This document shows, in pieces, positions 32,240 to 43,979 of a stretch of DNA of 64,000 nt. The notes beneath the pieces were generated by a model. The model saw only the letters and a list, made by a program, of their open reading frames with translations. It did not search any database and was not told the DNA's origin. This DNA comes from Oidiodendron maius Zn (Eukaryota > Ascomycota > Leotiomycetes > Myxotrichaceae): the NCBI GenBank assembly GCA_000827325.1, contig KN832872.1:558001-622000 (forward strand), written 5' to 3'. The position numbers and the translations under genes were made by a program. How positions within the stretch are numbered: position 1 is the first letter of the stretch; every line of letters begins with the position of its first letter.

Positions 32240-33105
32240 CTACTTCCCTTCCTCCGCCTCCGCCGCCTCCTCCTCCTCCAACAAATTGATCAATCTCTCC
32301 GCTACCAACTTCCCCATCCACTCATACCCCTTAGGTGTCAAATGCAGCCCATCACTCCAAATCTCTTTCCTCGTCTCCTCATCTAGTGAGTGATACGGGA
32401 TCTTAGCATGGAGGTCGAACGAGAAGACATCATCACGCGCGTCTGACATGATTAGGTGGTTGAGCTCCGCCCGCCGGGCCTCGACACTTGGGGACCGGTA
32501 CGCAGTTTCGGGAATGGTGAAGAGGAGTACCTTGGCGCCTTTGCTAAGGGGAATATCGGAGATCCTGACGAGTGCGTCGTGAATCACTTCGGCAGGCTTT
32601 CCCCAGCCGATGTCGTTGGTGCCGCCGAGGAGAAGCACCCAGTCGTACAGCGGGGAACGGGTTGAAGGAATATCGACTAGAGGCGGTATGTTCGTTAGTG
32701 CAATCTTGAAGTCAGAAGCAGTAACGCTAAGAAGGGAGCGGTATGAAAGTAGAAATCTCTTATATCATGTCATCCAGCACTTCTGTCAAAGACATACCAA
32801 AATTCGATCCCGTCCTAGAAGAGAATGCGCAAAATAGCTGTAGCCCAGACTTCTGGCAAAGCTCTCACGCAGATCAAGTAACAAAAGAAAGTCTAACATC
32901 TCATCGTCATCCTCCTTCCAAAACTCCCAGCGGTGACCTGATCCCCCGATTCCCCATCCGTAACGACATCCACCTTCCTCCCGGCCTTCGACAACGCGGC
33001 CTTCAAGCTATCGCCATACGGCGTGAAGTCCGCGCCAGGCTCCGGGTACCCCTCTGTGAGGCTGTCACCCAGGCAAAGGATGCGCGTGTTGGCATGCGGA
33101 CCCAT
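32240..33105 (-). CDS. SGNH/GDSL-family hydrolase (esterase-like)
   Basis: Exon 1 is 33105-32898 and exon 2 is 32676-32240, giving 214 residues. Family blocks are visible: block I LCLGDSLTEGY with the nucleophile Ser, the Gly-containing segment SGDQVTAGS, block III LLGGTNDIGWG with its Asn, and block V SDGLHLTPKGYEW with the Asp-x-x-His pair. The enzyme should cleave an ester; the substrate is unknown. There is no signal peptide, so it is likely intracellular. The acceptor (CTAAC branch, CCTCTAG) is good, but the exon 1 donor is a weak GTTAGA, and the 221-nt intron is long for this window. A second, better-spliced candidate first exon lies upstream at 33873-33663. The C-terminus is Glu/Ala-rich. 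Confidence 0.8.
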
Positions 33106-33662
33106 GGTTGCAACCTGGAAGAAGAGGGGCAGGCGAGGCTGAGATGCACGAAGAAGAGGGGCAGGATGTGAAAAAGTGTAAAGTAAATACGTATACAAGT
33201 TTTGTTATGAAAAGCGTATTAAGAGAGATTGCAAAAATGGGACGGCTGCGCGTGACTCTAACGCGGGGTCGCACAAAGAGACAGAAAAAAGCGAAGAGTT
33301 AAGACGGGAAAAGGAAATAAGAAAAGGGAGAAAGGGGCATTTCGCTGCAGGACAAGGCAAAGGCCAAGGGCTAAGAGCTAAGGCAACCAAAACAACCATC
33401 ACACAGCCTGAAACGAAACATATACGAGCTTTTGCCCTAGGAGCGAAGGTGCAAAGATTTGGAAGCGACGCAGCACAGGGTTCTGTTTGATACCTCTCTC
33501 CCACGTGACAGAAAATGCCTGTACGGAGGCAGACATCCCGGGGGAACACGAGGGTCGAGGCCCTTATGGACTCTTTTTTCCTTCTTGCATGTTTCCTGGG
33601 ACGGCTCAAAAGAGAAAAGAGAGACGACGTTTCCTAGTAGGAGTAAAATCGGTTCGACTTAC

Positions 33663-33873
33663 ACCTATCCTTCATCCTCCCTTCAAAGCCCGCCGTTACC
33701 AGATCCCCACTCTTCCCATCCGTTTTGGCGTCAATCGCCCTGCCAGGGAACCACTCTTTTAGCAGCCGCGTGAGGGCATGGGAGTACGGGGTATACGCGG
33801 CGCCGGAAGAGGTGTATCCCTCGACGAGGGAGGCGCCGAAGCAGAGGATGCTGAGGGGAGGCTCTTCCGACAT
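33663..33873 (-). CDS. Duplicated SGNH first exon: possible alternative first exon of the downstream hydrolase
   Basis: A 211-nt open segment from an ATG at 33873 to a consensus GTAAGT donor. It encodes 70 residues clearly related to exon 1 of the next gene: ILCFGASLVEGY versus ILCLGDSLTEGY, AYTPY versus DFTPY, and TDGKSGDLVTAG versus TDGESGDQVTAG. The catalytic Ser is kept while the block I Asp is Ala. No copy of the GGTND or DGLH blocks lies between it and 33105, so alone it encodes no complete enzyme. It ends in phase 1, the same phase as exon 1 of the gene below, so splicing to the acceptor at 32676 would give an in-frame 215-residue protein (986-nt intron). The alternative is the remnant of a broken tandem duplicate. 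Confidence 0.6.
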
Positions 33874-34327
33874 TTGGGGGTTATAGATGAGGTGGACTGG
33901 GTCTGGTGAAAGAGGCGTGGAGAGAGAAGGGAGGATAAGATCAGGGTTGGGAGAGGAGAGAAAGGAATTAAAATATATAGTTGATAGAGGCTTCCTTAAA
34001 GGAATGAGAATTACTCTGATGTCTTGGCTACCTGTTGCTATGGCACCAGTATAACCCGGAATTGGTGTTCCTTAAAATACACCTCAATTTGATGTAGTGA
34101 CAAGCACGTGATGGAATATCGTATCCCAATGAAGAATCGCAGCAACGACTGCTATTGTATTTTGTCGGTAGACATATCCTATTTGCTTACAGTGCACTAG
34201 GTGAATATCTGTACATATGTACATCCTTTAATCTAACTATGGGGTACTTTTTCATCCTTCCTCTTCACTCACCTCTTATCAGCTCCCTTCTGCCATCATT
34301 TCAAATCCATCAACCACTCTCCACAAA
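33874..34327. promoter_or_regulatory. Upstream region of the duplicated SGNH exon; 3' flank of VTC4
   Basis: About 450 bp. On the minus strand a TATATATTTTAA-type box lies near 33970-33980, about 100 nt before the ATG at 33873, consistent with an independent promoter for that exon. The VTC4 3' UTR also falls here. No gene seen. Confidence 0.4.
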
Positions 34328-36883
34328 TCAAATGAGGTCCCTACTCTTCAATTCGAATACTGCATTTAGGACAATCGCGACGAATAACGCCGCGCATAGG
34401 ATCGTCGGCCCGTACTTGTCGTGGTACTTGATCGCTCTGCGCGTCCTAATGGCCTGACTCCTATAGAGATAGGTCACTACTGAGTAGATGAGCGACAGGA
34501 TAGCAACGAGCGAGAAGACGCCAGCGGCAACAAACGACATGGTCGTAGGCTTGGAGCCAAAATTTAGCAGGGTGGCTGCGATTGTGCCAATGTAGATGGA
34601 GTATTCGAGCTGCACAGCCTTAGTATTCAATCAGATAAAACGAGACAGGGTACGTACCCAAGACAAGAACGTCCTCTCCGCAGCAAAATACACCTTTGGC
34701 TCTACTCGCACAGGGACATGAATTTTCTTACCCTTGGGAGCTTTGAAATGTTTGGTCTGGACCTGGTCCCTTCGAATCGGCGCCATGGAGCCATTGCTCG
34801 GCATCTCCGTCGGTCGAGGCACCGGATTCAACAGAGAGAAAGCGCGGAGAGTCTGTACACCTGCCTGCTTGGCGTATTTCTTCACAAGCTTGGAATAGTA
34901 CGGCCATCCACCCACCTGCCGGGCTTCCTCGAGCGCCTCGTTCTCAGCATCCTCGTCATCGGAGTCGTACAGAGGATAGTCCTCGTTGAGTGGTTGAGAA
35001 GCCAATTCCTCTTCAATGTCGAGCGCGTTTCCTCTTGCCCTATCCTGAAGATCTCGATCCTCACGGGCCGTACGAAGCTGGTGGGCGCGATCATCAGGTT
35101 CGCGGATAAGGGTAGAATGTGACACTTCGACAAGCTCATCATCTGAGTCATCATCATCATCCTCATCATCATCACTTGTCGTTGTGAGCGTCGACTGTCC
35201 AGGACGCGAGATACCGAAGTGAGATGTGACGGGCTTCCGAATGTCGATATCCATCTGAGGCATCCAGTAGGGGAGGAGCTTGATACGATCTGGGAAGAGC
35301 GTGGCAGTGCCATGGATGAACTTGGAGAACTTAGGGACGGCCTCGACGAGATGGCTGGCAACGAGCTCGCGAACCCACTCGGGCGGCTCCTGCCCCACCT
35401 GCGTCTGCAGTTTGACCTCGAGTACGGCATACGGGAAACGCTCAATATCCTGTGGGGGCAGCTGAGAGAATGGCCAGTCGATGCCAATGTCCATGCGCCG
35501 CCAGTTATCTCCAGACCGTAACTTTCCATCCAGGTTATCTTCCCGAACCATGGTGAGTTCTGTGTCGAGCGAGATACGAACTCGGGCATCGGCGGGCAGC
35601 TGGAAGGCGGTACGATTGTAGAACGACCGGCACACGGGCTCGTAGCCCTTCTTCAACACGGAGTACTGGATCTCCTTTGCCAGCCTCTCATCCTCGTCAA
35701 TCTGCTTGGCAGACTTCTTGCCCTCCTTGCGGGCCTTCTCGAAGATGGCGGCTGGGAGGAGGTCTCCCTTCATGAAGGCATTGACGTTCTTCTCCTTGAT
35801 GCCGAATCTGGCCTTGACGGACTTCTCACCGGTCCAGTCCTCGCGATGGGTCTTCCGCTCGACGAAGATCTGCTCGACATCCATGCCGCCGTACCATCTT
35901 AATCTGATGGCCTCAGCACCCTCGGTCTTCTTCAATCTGCCCTCGTACAGATCAAACTTCTCGGGGTTATCGTAGTAGATGGACGTGATTGCGGAGTCCT
36001 TCGTCTCAAATTCCTTGCTTGCGTTGAACACGAGGACAGGAAGATGCTGGTCTTAGTTAGTAACATCGATATACAGAGTATTGAAAGACACACCTTCAAG
36101 ATGAGAAGCTTAACCTCAGTGACATTATCAGGGTGCACCCAGTACTTTGTAGTATTTCGGATGAAGCTGCCCTGGGAGCCACCAGCGGCGCTGTCCCCCT
36201 TAACGGGATGGCCACGCGTGCGAACGATGTCATATAGCTTGGAGAGCTTGACGATATCGGCATCGTAGTTATCCTTGAAGAACGGCTTCGCCTTGAGCCG
36301 TGCCGCAAATACGGGCTTCAGTACCCACTTTGTGCGTTTCTACTCGAGTCAGCTTCGATACCGCCGCCAGCTTGAGCCCAAATAAACAATAAAGAAAAAG
36401 AAACGAACATACATCATGCTTCTTGATGATCTTCTGGAACCCCGTATAGTTCAACTGCACAAACTTCGCCAGATCATGCACGTCCGCAATGATATCACTG
36501 AGATCCTCCTCCAGCATCATAAACTCCTCCTCGGTCGGGGCATCCTCCCCGCTGGCTGCATTCCCATCCCGGCCCAGAGGCCCCCGGGAATCCAGTCTCG
36601 CCACCACATCATTCACCTCCCTCTCAGCACTGGAGATGCGGCGGCCAATCTCAATAGCCTTGACCTTCTGCTTCGTATGCACCTTGTCCAGCTCCTGCTC
36701 TAGGGCATCGATGAAGCGGCTCTCGTCCTCCTCGGTCCATTCCCGCCGTGCGGGGCGGGGGTTCTCTTTCGTGCGGGGTGCGACGAGAGGTGTCTTCAGT
36801 AGGGCCTTGAGCTCGTCGTAGGCAATGTAGTACCACTGGTACTCGCGGATCACGCTGGAGCGCAGCTGCTCGCCGAACTTCAT
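34328..36883 (-). CDS. VTC4: Vacuolar transporter chaperone 4, polyphosphate polymerase
   Basis: Four exons: 36883-36413, 36339-36094, 36046-34658 and 34609-34328, 795 residues. Vtc4 makes inorganic polyphosphate from ATP on the cytosolic side of the vacuolar membrane and feeds it into the lumen. The N-terminal SPX domain (residues 1 to about 155) is clear: [20 protein letters not shown] with a basic helix ending FQKIIKKHD. The tunnel-shaped polymerase domain follows (about 190-500), with [28 protein letters not shown]-type basic residues and [12 protein letters not shown]. Next is an acidic Asp/Glu/Ser linker, then three membrane helices starting [18 protein letters not shown]. Intron 3 has two acceptors 9 nt apart; I chose the one giving the family spacing before LLNFG. 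The start excludes an upstream in-frame ATG at 36982. Confidence 0.95.
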
Positions 36884-38075
36884 GACGACAACGCCGGGTT
36901 TGAATTTGTAGCGGCCGCGGGGGCCGAGGGTTTGGGGCTGCCAGGTGCGCGCGCTGGTGCTGAGGTCATGGACGATTAGCATATGGGCGTGAGCATTGCT
37001 TGAGAGGTTGGGTGGAGATGAGAGGAGGGAGTGGGGAAGGGGAGGAGGGGGATTGGATGTGCGGAGGTGAGACTGAGGAGAAGTTGGAGATAATCAGGTG
37101 ACGAGAGGAGGAGAAGAGGGAAAGAAGAGAAGACAAGAGGGGAGAAGATGACGAGAAGTTGATGAGAAGATGCGAGAGTAGAGAGAGCAAGAGGAGGGGG
37201 GGAAGCTTTACCCGAGACGCAGCAGAACAGGGTCGTGGCCCGAAACACAAAACTCACTGGCCCAGAAAAAGAAAAGTCTCAAAGCTTCTGCAGCAGCTGT
37301 CAGATGGTCTCACGCCGTTGTTAGGTAATCACTCTCAATTGGGGCCCGCGAGAGTCCAGCATCCATATGGGTGGTGCAATTGAGTGCAATTGAATCGGCC
37401 AGAATGCGGATGGGGGGATATACATCAGGCAAGGCGAGATATCACATCTGAGTTCAGGTGGTGGCTCTTGGGAGCTTCGACCTTGGCGGCCGGATTCCGC
37501 CTGAGCTTTGACGTATTCGGCAGTGCAGCTTGAGGTTCGCTAGTTGTCCAATCAGGTGTGGTAATTTCACCACGTGCCCATCATCTGATTGTTTTTGGGC
37601 ATTATCTTATCGCATCAGATCTTCATCCGAGCCTCAGATCTTCAGCCTCATCTGTCAGCCTCATTTGTGATACCTCACTTTCGAGTGCCGCATCCACGTG
37701 ACTCGCTTGTGGAAAAAGGGGGGCAGAGCAGAGTACCTCCGTCAAGATGCCTCACTACAGTACATTCGGTAGGTAGGCGACAGAAGATTCGCTCGAGTGG
37801 CGAAGTTTGCAGAGTTGTCGCATCGCTTCGTCTGTTTGTTCTCGAAAGACCAAAATCACAGCCCTTTTCAGGGAAAATTGGCTGCTGTCAAATTACAAGG
37901 AAATGCCATGTATTGCTCGTCATGCACAATAGCTCTATTAATTCAAAACATAAATAATCCGGTCCAAATCTCATACACTAATCATCGCGTGTGCAATCCG
38001 TGAACAGAAACGCCAATTCTTCCCTCGTCCACCACCTAGGCGGTCAATCCATCCCTTCCCATTCATTATTCCTTC
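36884..38075. promoter_or_regulatory. VTC4 upstream region and MCM4 3' flank
   Basis: About 1.2 kb. The part next to VTC4 (about 37000-37200) is strongly CT-rich when read in the VTC4 direction, typical of a fungal leader and core promoter. Farther up, two CACGTG boxes occur at 37571-37576 and 37695-37700. Frames seen on both strands here are short and composition-driven. No gene recognised. Confidence 0.5.
37571..37700. promoter_or_regulatory. Two CACGTG E-boxes (Pho4/NUC-1-type sites) upstream of VTC4
   Basis: CACGTG at 37571-37576 and at 37695-37700, about 690 and 810 nt before the VTC4 ATG. In yeast and Neurospora, phosphate-starvation factors of the Pho4/NUC-1 type bind this core, and VTC genes are PHO targets. 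The hexamer also occurs elsewhere in this window, so the link is only suggestive. Confidence 0.35.
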
Positions 38076-41000
38076 CTACGCTGCGCCCGTCACCCTTCTA
38101 ATACTCCTCCTCGCCCCCTCCCCAACAACCACGATCTGGCCCTCCTGCTCCAGCACCCGCACCGCCTCAGCCAGCTCCGGCCCGTCGATGGGGATGCTAC
38201 TCTGCTCGCCTATCCTCCGCGCGACCTCGCTATATCGCGCGGCCTGCCCCTGGCGCGTCATGTCGTCCAGCAAACTCAGCAGGCCATTCTTGAGATCTGC
38301 TTTCCGTCGCCGCTCGCTCGCGCTCGTTCCTTCGGTCAAGAGGCTCATGTCGATCAGGCCTGTGCGAGCATCTGTCGCAGCCTGTTTGAGCGCGGACTTG
38401 ATCAAGCGCACCGCCTCAATCACATCGTCGCGGGTGACCACATCTGATAAGCGCATCTTGGCGTGCGCTTCGGACAAGCGGATCATGGACTCGAGCTGTC
38501 GCGTGGTGGCGGTGATGCGGCGCTCTGCAGCTCGCACGTCCTCACCCAACTTCCGCATCTCGACGTAGGAATCGACGAGTTCCTTGTGAGCCTCCTCGTT
38601 GATGCGGGGCTGGCATGTTTGACGGGCATAGGAGATGTAGGAAGTAAGGAACTCGATTGGCTGTGACGGGTTAGAAGAAGTGTTTGTGAGCATGAGTTGT
38701 GAGGCACTTACAAGAATCTCCATGCCTCCGGTAGCGCTCTCAGGCTTGTCCTCCAAGTACATGCTGAGCATGTGCCTGGCCAGGCGGCGATCGGCAGTCT
38801 CGTCAGTTCGGTCCAGGATCAGGAATACCAGATCGAATCTGGAGAGAAGGGTAGGAGGGAGGTCGATGTTCTGTGGGACAGGCAGATTGGGGTTGTACTT
38901 GCTCCCGATAGGATTGGCGGACGCAAGGATGCTCGTGCGTGCGTTCAAGGTCGTGATGATGCCTGCTTTGGCGATGGACACTGTCTGCTGCTCCATGACT
39001 TCGTGTAGGACCGATCGGGTGGCATCGGACATCTTGTCGAACTCGTCAATGCAGCATACACCGCCATCAGACAAGACCAGCGCGCCGGACTCGAGCACGA
39101 GCTGGCGAGTTTCAGGGTCGCGGGTGACATACGCCGTCAAACCCACTGCAGAAGATCCTTTACCGCTGGTGTAGACACCACGAGGAGCGATCTTATGTAC
39201 ATACATCAGAATCTGTGACTTAGCCGTTGACGGATCACCGCACAGCAAGACATTGATATCACCTCTGTACTTGGGGCTTCCGCCCTTCTCAAACGACTTG
39301 TTGGTCCCGCTAAAGAGCTGGAGGAGTATACCCTTCTTGACGTCGTCCATCTCAAAGATGCTGGGAGCCAGTGACCGAGATAGCAGTTCGTAGATGTCAG
39401 GTCTCGCCGCAGTAGCCTTGATCTTCTCCTCCTCTTCGTCAGTGATCTTTCTGACCTCCTCGATGTTCCCGGAAAGCTCCTGAGAGATGTCTTGCTCTAA
39501 TGTAGACGCGTCGAGGCCCATGCGCTTTTTGTCCACCTTTTGAATGTGCAGAACGTCAATGTAGGTCTTAAAGATGCTCTTCTGGGTGCGCTGTCGGGGA
39601 TTCACCCGCACGGGGCTTGCCTTGAAGATGCCAGTGATCTCGACCCGGTCACCAGCCTTGCAGAAATCCACAAGCTCATCATACGCACACATGGAGACCG
39701 AGTGTGGTGTCTGTCCCGCCGGCACGGAATCGGGGGTTTCCTGTAGCTTGACGACCTGCTTGTCAATGAATCCAGATCGGTTATGGACAATTTGCATCGA
39801 GTTTAGCGATTCACAAATTGGACGAGGACATTTCGTGGGCTCTGCAATCCGGCCACGGTCGATGTCAACCTTGACTGTGTGGTTGCAGACCTGGCACCTG
39901 AAGAAGGCATCCTTCATATCAGGGATGACGGGAGTGGTACGAATGACGAGACCCTTGATAGCTACGATCCTGTCCACATCTAGCCAAAAAATTAGAACGA
40001 TCTGACCCTATTCTTTGAGAATGTGCATACCAGATGGATTAAGATCCCTCATATTCACCGTAGCATCGAGCCCAAAAGGTCGTACTCTATACGCCTTCTT
40101 CTGCACCTCCGCGCACAGATCTACATCCGGCTCCTGGTCCCTCGGCGTTTGCACGTCGGGCTCGCTCCTATCCGAACTCGGGACCGGCGGCTCAGAACTC
40201 ATCACTCTGCTGCGCTGTGATGCATGTCCCGCCGAGCTCTGCGACTGTCTCTGCCTACTCATCTCTGCCTCCGCGATCTCGTACATGACATCCTTGATGC
40301 CCTGATCCATAAGGGTGACGACATCTTGCGGATAGTCTTGCGCCTGCTGCCAAAGCTTCTTGGTTGGCGGGTAGGCCTTCAGGTTGCGGAAATCAAGGTT
40401 CACGCTTGTGAGACCCAGGGTGAGCATATTCTTCATAACTTCCATGTACTCCTTCGTAACGGAGTCCTCGTCGGCATCTGTTTCCTCGACGGTCATGCCC
40501 TCAGCCCACATCCGGTATTTCTTGGTATAGTTACGCAGGAAGTCCTTGAAGGTAGACAGGGTGTCATTGATGGAGACGTTGGTGCCCCAAATACACAGTG
40601 AGGAGTTCCCTCCCATCACATTGGCGTCGGATGTGTTCGGGTCCATATTTGAGAAGGTCGGTGCCTCCGAGTCCTCGGCGGGGATGTCTCGCGTAACGCG
40701 GCCATTCTCGTCCATGAAGATCCGTCTGCGGGCGCGTGGAGTGTTAATGTTATCAGAGTTGATATCCCCACGTCTGGAGTTGTTCAATGCAGAGCCTGGC
40801 TCGTCTGAGCGGACGAACAACGCACTACTGTCGCTGCGCAGCTCGGGCAGAGCAGACGGCTGGCGAGATGCGTTTGGGCTGGAGCTCGACACATATCGAA
40901 TAGGAGATGATTCTGCGGTTCAATCAGCACCGTCTTGATTTCTTTATCAGGAGAAAACTCACCTCCAAGGAGGCCACTGGCTCTAGGCGTCCGATCGCCA

Positions 41001-41269
41001 TCTCCTGTAGTCTGGGTCATCTGCCGGAGCGGGGAGCTGACCTCGCGGGTCCCTCGCAAGACCTCTGCTGGAGACGAACGATAGTTCATAGGTGAGGACG
41101 AAGGGGCAGCCCGTCGAGGCGTGCCATTGTTCGAGGGGCCGGCGGCCTCGCTGTGCAGCTGGGCGGCAGAGGGATCTGGTGGGCTGCTGGGGATGGCGTT
41201 CCGCTGGGACGAGCGACGCGGGGTGGCGGACTGGGAGCTGCGCTGGCGGCGATGTGCCGGAGAAGACAT
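38076..41269 (-). CDS. MCM4: DNA replication licensing factor MCM4 (MCM2-7 helicase subunit)
   Basis: Four exons: 41269-40963, 40912-40031, 39979-38712 and 38660-38076, 1013 residues. Mcm4 is one of six subunits of the replicative helicase loaded at origins. The N-terminal ~190 residues are a disordered Ser/Pro/Arg-rich tail with many SP/TP sites, the region that in yeast is targeted by CDK and DDK kinases. Then come the MCM N-domain with a C4 zinc motif (Cys about 425, 428, 447, 452; CQVC and CPRPIC), Walker A GDPSTAKS (about 644-651), Walker B CCIDEFDKM (about 706-713) and the arginine finger in LLSRFDL (about 777). A winged-helix-like region ends the protein. The join MEIL-PIEFLTSYISYAR across the last intron is diagnostic. 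Introns are 50-51 nt. Confidence 0.97.
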
Positions 41270-42100
41270 TTTGCGCTGGAGTGGTCCCAATGGTGGTGAT
41301 GTTGTTTTGGTGCTGTGGTGGTTCTGTAGAATGGGCTTGGATGAAAAGAAGTGAAGAGGGAGGTGGATTTTCGGGTCAACGCGTCGCAGCGTCGAAAGTC
41401 GCGTCGGGGCGCGTAAAGTGGTTTTCGCTCGCGTATGACTTTTAAGGGGTACGAGACTCCCAGCCAATCATCCATCATCAGCTCTTCCACCTCGCATCTA
41501 GTTACAAGACATAATTCAGCCGTCTTCGAGATACCTTCAGGTACATGTATATTTAGTCTTCTTACCCTCCCAAATCAAACGACCCTGCCTTTAAGGTACG
41601 TGGCCAATTCGTTTCCTCGTTCACATCGTCAACTAATTTTTTCACTTTCATCATCAAAACACATAGGAGAATCGTCCAGACTCGCCAAGACTCGCCACAG
41701 AAGGCTTAAGATATATATATCTCTTATTTTTATCTCTCAAGCTTGATTCAACGCTCACTACAACCGCATTGTCCTCAACATCAATGGTATTCCCATATGC
41801 TTTTCCCTCCTGCGATGCCATGCAATCAATCCAGCTCAATCCTCCCCTCGTGGTATTGCCGACCCCGTTCCTAACAAAGAAATATGCATGCACCTATATA
41901 TTATGCAATAGGCAGTAATGTGTTATTTTCCCCCGTAAAACGCCGATTCCCATATGCGCAGACCCAATTAACTCCTAATTAACTCTTAGCTCTCAAAGCT
42001 GAAAATCTCCCTGCAGGGTTTCATCGTCTCGTTCTGTCTCTGTCTTCCTTGTCTCTTCTTCGTTTTATCTCAGATATGGGTGGTACTCGGGGGCTAATTG
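41270..42100. promoter_or_regulatory. MCM4 promoter region and 3' flank of the fucosyltransferase-like gene
   Basis: About 0.83 kb. The first 200 bp hold the MCM4 promoter with a cluster of ACGCG-type sites. The remainder is AT-rich spacer and 3' UTR. No gene recognised. Confidence 0.45.
41379..41434. promoter_or_regulatory. Cluster of MCB-like (ACGCG) cell-cycle boxes upstream of MCM4
   Basis: One full MluI cell-cycle box ACGCGT (41379-41384) and three further CGCGT cores (41400-41404, 41410-41414 and 41430-41434; ACGCG on the MCM4 strand) lie 110-165 nt before the MCM4 ATG. In yeasts the MBF complex binds ACGCG and drives G1/S expression of replication genes. The density is far above chance for 56 bp. 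Confidence 0.6.
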
Positions 42101-43979
42101 CTACCAAGACACGCCGCGCCAGTCGAAATCCCCATCGATATTTACCCACCCTTTCTCCACAATCGCGTGGTCCCAGCCCATCATGACCCCCAACAGTCTG
42201 CACCCCATGGCGCTGACGGTGCACACAAGCTTATCGCTAACGCGGCCAAGCACCGCGAGATCCAAGAGGTACGCCCGCCCGACCAGCTCGCGTAGATGCA
42301 GCGCGGCCTCGGTTGGCGGGACGTGCGTGGCGGCCGTGCCAGGCACCGACGTGCGACCCAGGCTCCAGAACATGCCGGAGAAGAAACCACCCTCCCATCC
42401 GACGGCCTCCTCGACGAAGCGGCGGATGGGTGCGTGGTCACCGGATGCCGGGGCAGAGGGGGACTTGGAGGCCAGTGCGATGAAGTCCTGAGCGCGGACG
42501 GCGTGGGAGAATTCCTCAGAAAGGTAGACGTCCGGATCGTCAGAGGCTACAACCATGAGGCTGTGCATCTCGGCGGCCATGTTCTCGCTGCCGCCGCTCT
42601 TGTAAGCGGTCTGCAGGAGCTCGCGCGCCTTGTCGCTGTAGCGGTCGAGCGGGACGTAGGAGTCGCTGTATTGAAATTCGTACGGGTGGCGGTCGCCGCG
42701 GCGCACATGGAGGCCGATGATCATCCCGTTGCCCTCCTTCGGGGCGGGGATCTCGGTCTGGTTCTTCAAGACGTCGACTCGTCCAGACACGTAGTCGTCA
42801 TCTGCACTTGATAATTTAAACAGGGCTTCATACCCTTGACGAGCGAACTGGAAGATGGGCTTCAGGCGGTAGACTTCCATCTTCCGCGGATCTTCATAAT
42901 ACTCGTTGAAGGCGCCCCCGAAGGTCGACCTGACCGTCGCCGTTGAGACGATGAGATGACGGGCATGGTGGGGGCAAGGCAGCATCTGATGGCGGGGGGG
43001 TGGGCGACATTTGGGCATGGGCGGTGGATGGAAGTAGCTTGTATATTTCCCATACGCCCTGACATATGTTAGCAAGAACCCGGCTCCTGAAAAGGGGATG
43101 CGTCAAAGTCACTCACCACCTCGAATCGTCCACAAAGAAAGCCCTACCCTCCTTCTGCGCCAGTCCATACGCGGTCCAGAGCATCAACAGCGTTTTCCCC
43201 AGCCCTGCATCTACCGTCTCCATCACGAACGTCATGCTCTTCTCGCACACCTCCGCCTGCATTGGGACTTGCTCCTCTCCCACCACCGCATCTTGGTGCA
43301 CCGTCGCCCTGCCTTTCGTTCCGGGTAGCAAGCCGTGCGCCTCCGCCTCACCAACATCCATAAAATACGGATCCACGTGATAGTAATCATAGTGTGCGGC
43401 GTGCTCCTTATGGGCATGCGCATGAAGCGCCGCCACATGCGCCGCCACTTCGTAGTTCTTCACGCAGATCTCCGCATACGCCGAGGGTTCCAAGGGGAAA
43501 GGCGTCTCCGGCGGAATGGAGACGAGCCACTTGGACCGGCCGCGCTTGTCAGTCACGACCACGGGTGTAGGGAAGTCCGGCAGCTCAGCATCGCCCACCA
43601 TTTCGTACTGCTCGCCGGCGTTGGTGGCCCAGCCGACGGTGGGGAGGCGCGCGGAGGTATCGATGCGGGAGAGGCCGTAGTGCACGATGAGCAGGACGCC
43701 CAGCAGCCAACAGAAGCCTCTTAGGAACTGCCGCCGGGAGGGGCGGGCCGGCAGCGGTTTGCCATGGCGCGGGACCAGCGCCGGCAGACTGGGACTCGGA
43801 GGCGGCGAGGCCATGAGGTGGTGAAAGGAGAAGCGGGCAGAGGTCGACGACTGCGGCCCATTGCGGTCAGCGAGGTTGTAGGAAGCCGCCTTGCGCAGGT
43901 TGATGCGCGGGGACTTGCGGGCGGCGAGCAGCATGTCGCCGTGGCCGTAGGTCTTGCTAAGGTCGAGGTGCGGGGGCAT
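42101..43979 (-). CDS. Putative type II membrane glycosyltransferase, fucosyltransferase-like
   Basis: Two exons, 43979-43117 and 43058-42101, give 606 residues. A basic cytosolic N-terminus (about 83 residues, with Pro/Arg-rich SRRQ) is followed by a single membrane anchor, about 84-103 (FLRGFCWLLGVLLIVHYGL), a Golgi-enzyme layout. The luminal part contains LLMLWTAYGLAQKEGRAFFVDDSRWAYGKY across the 58-nt intron and IIGLHVRRGDRHPYEFQY. The second resembles the HxRRxD donor-binding motif of alpha-1,6- and O-fucosyltransferases. Near the C-terminus SDKLVCTVSAMGCRLLGVMMGW resembles the matching late motif of these enzymes. The donor and acceptor sugars cannot be assigned from this. It follows MCM4 on the same strand but has no evident functional link. 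Confidence 0.78.
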
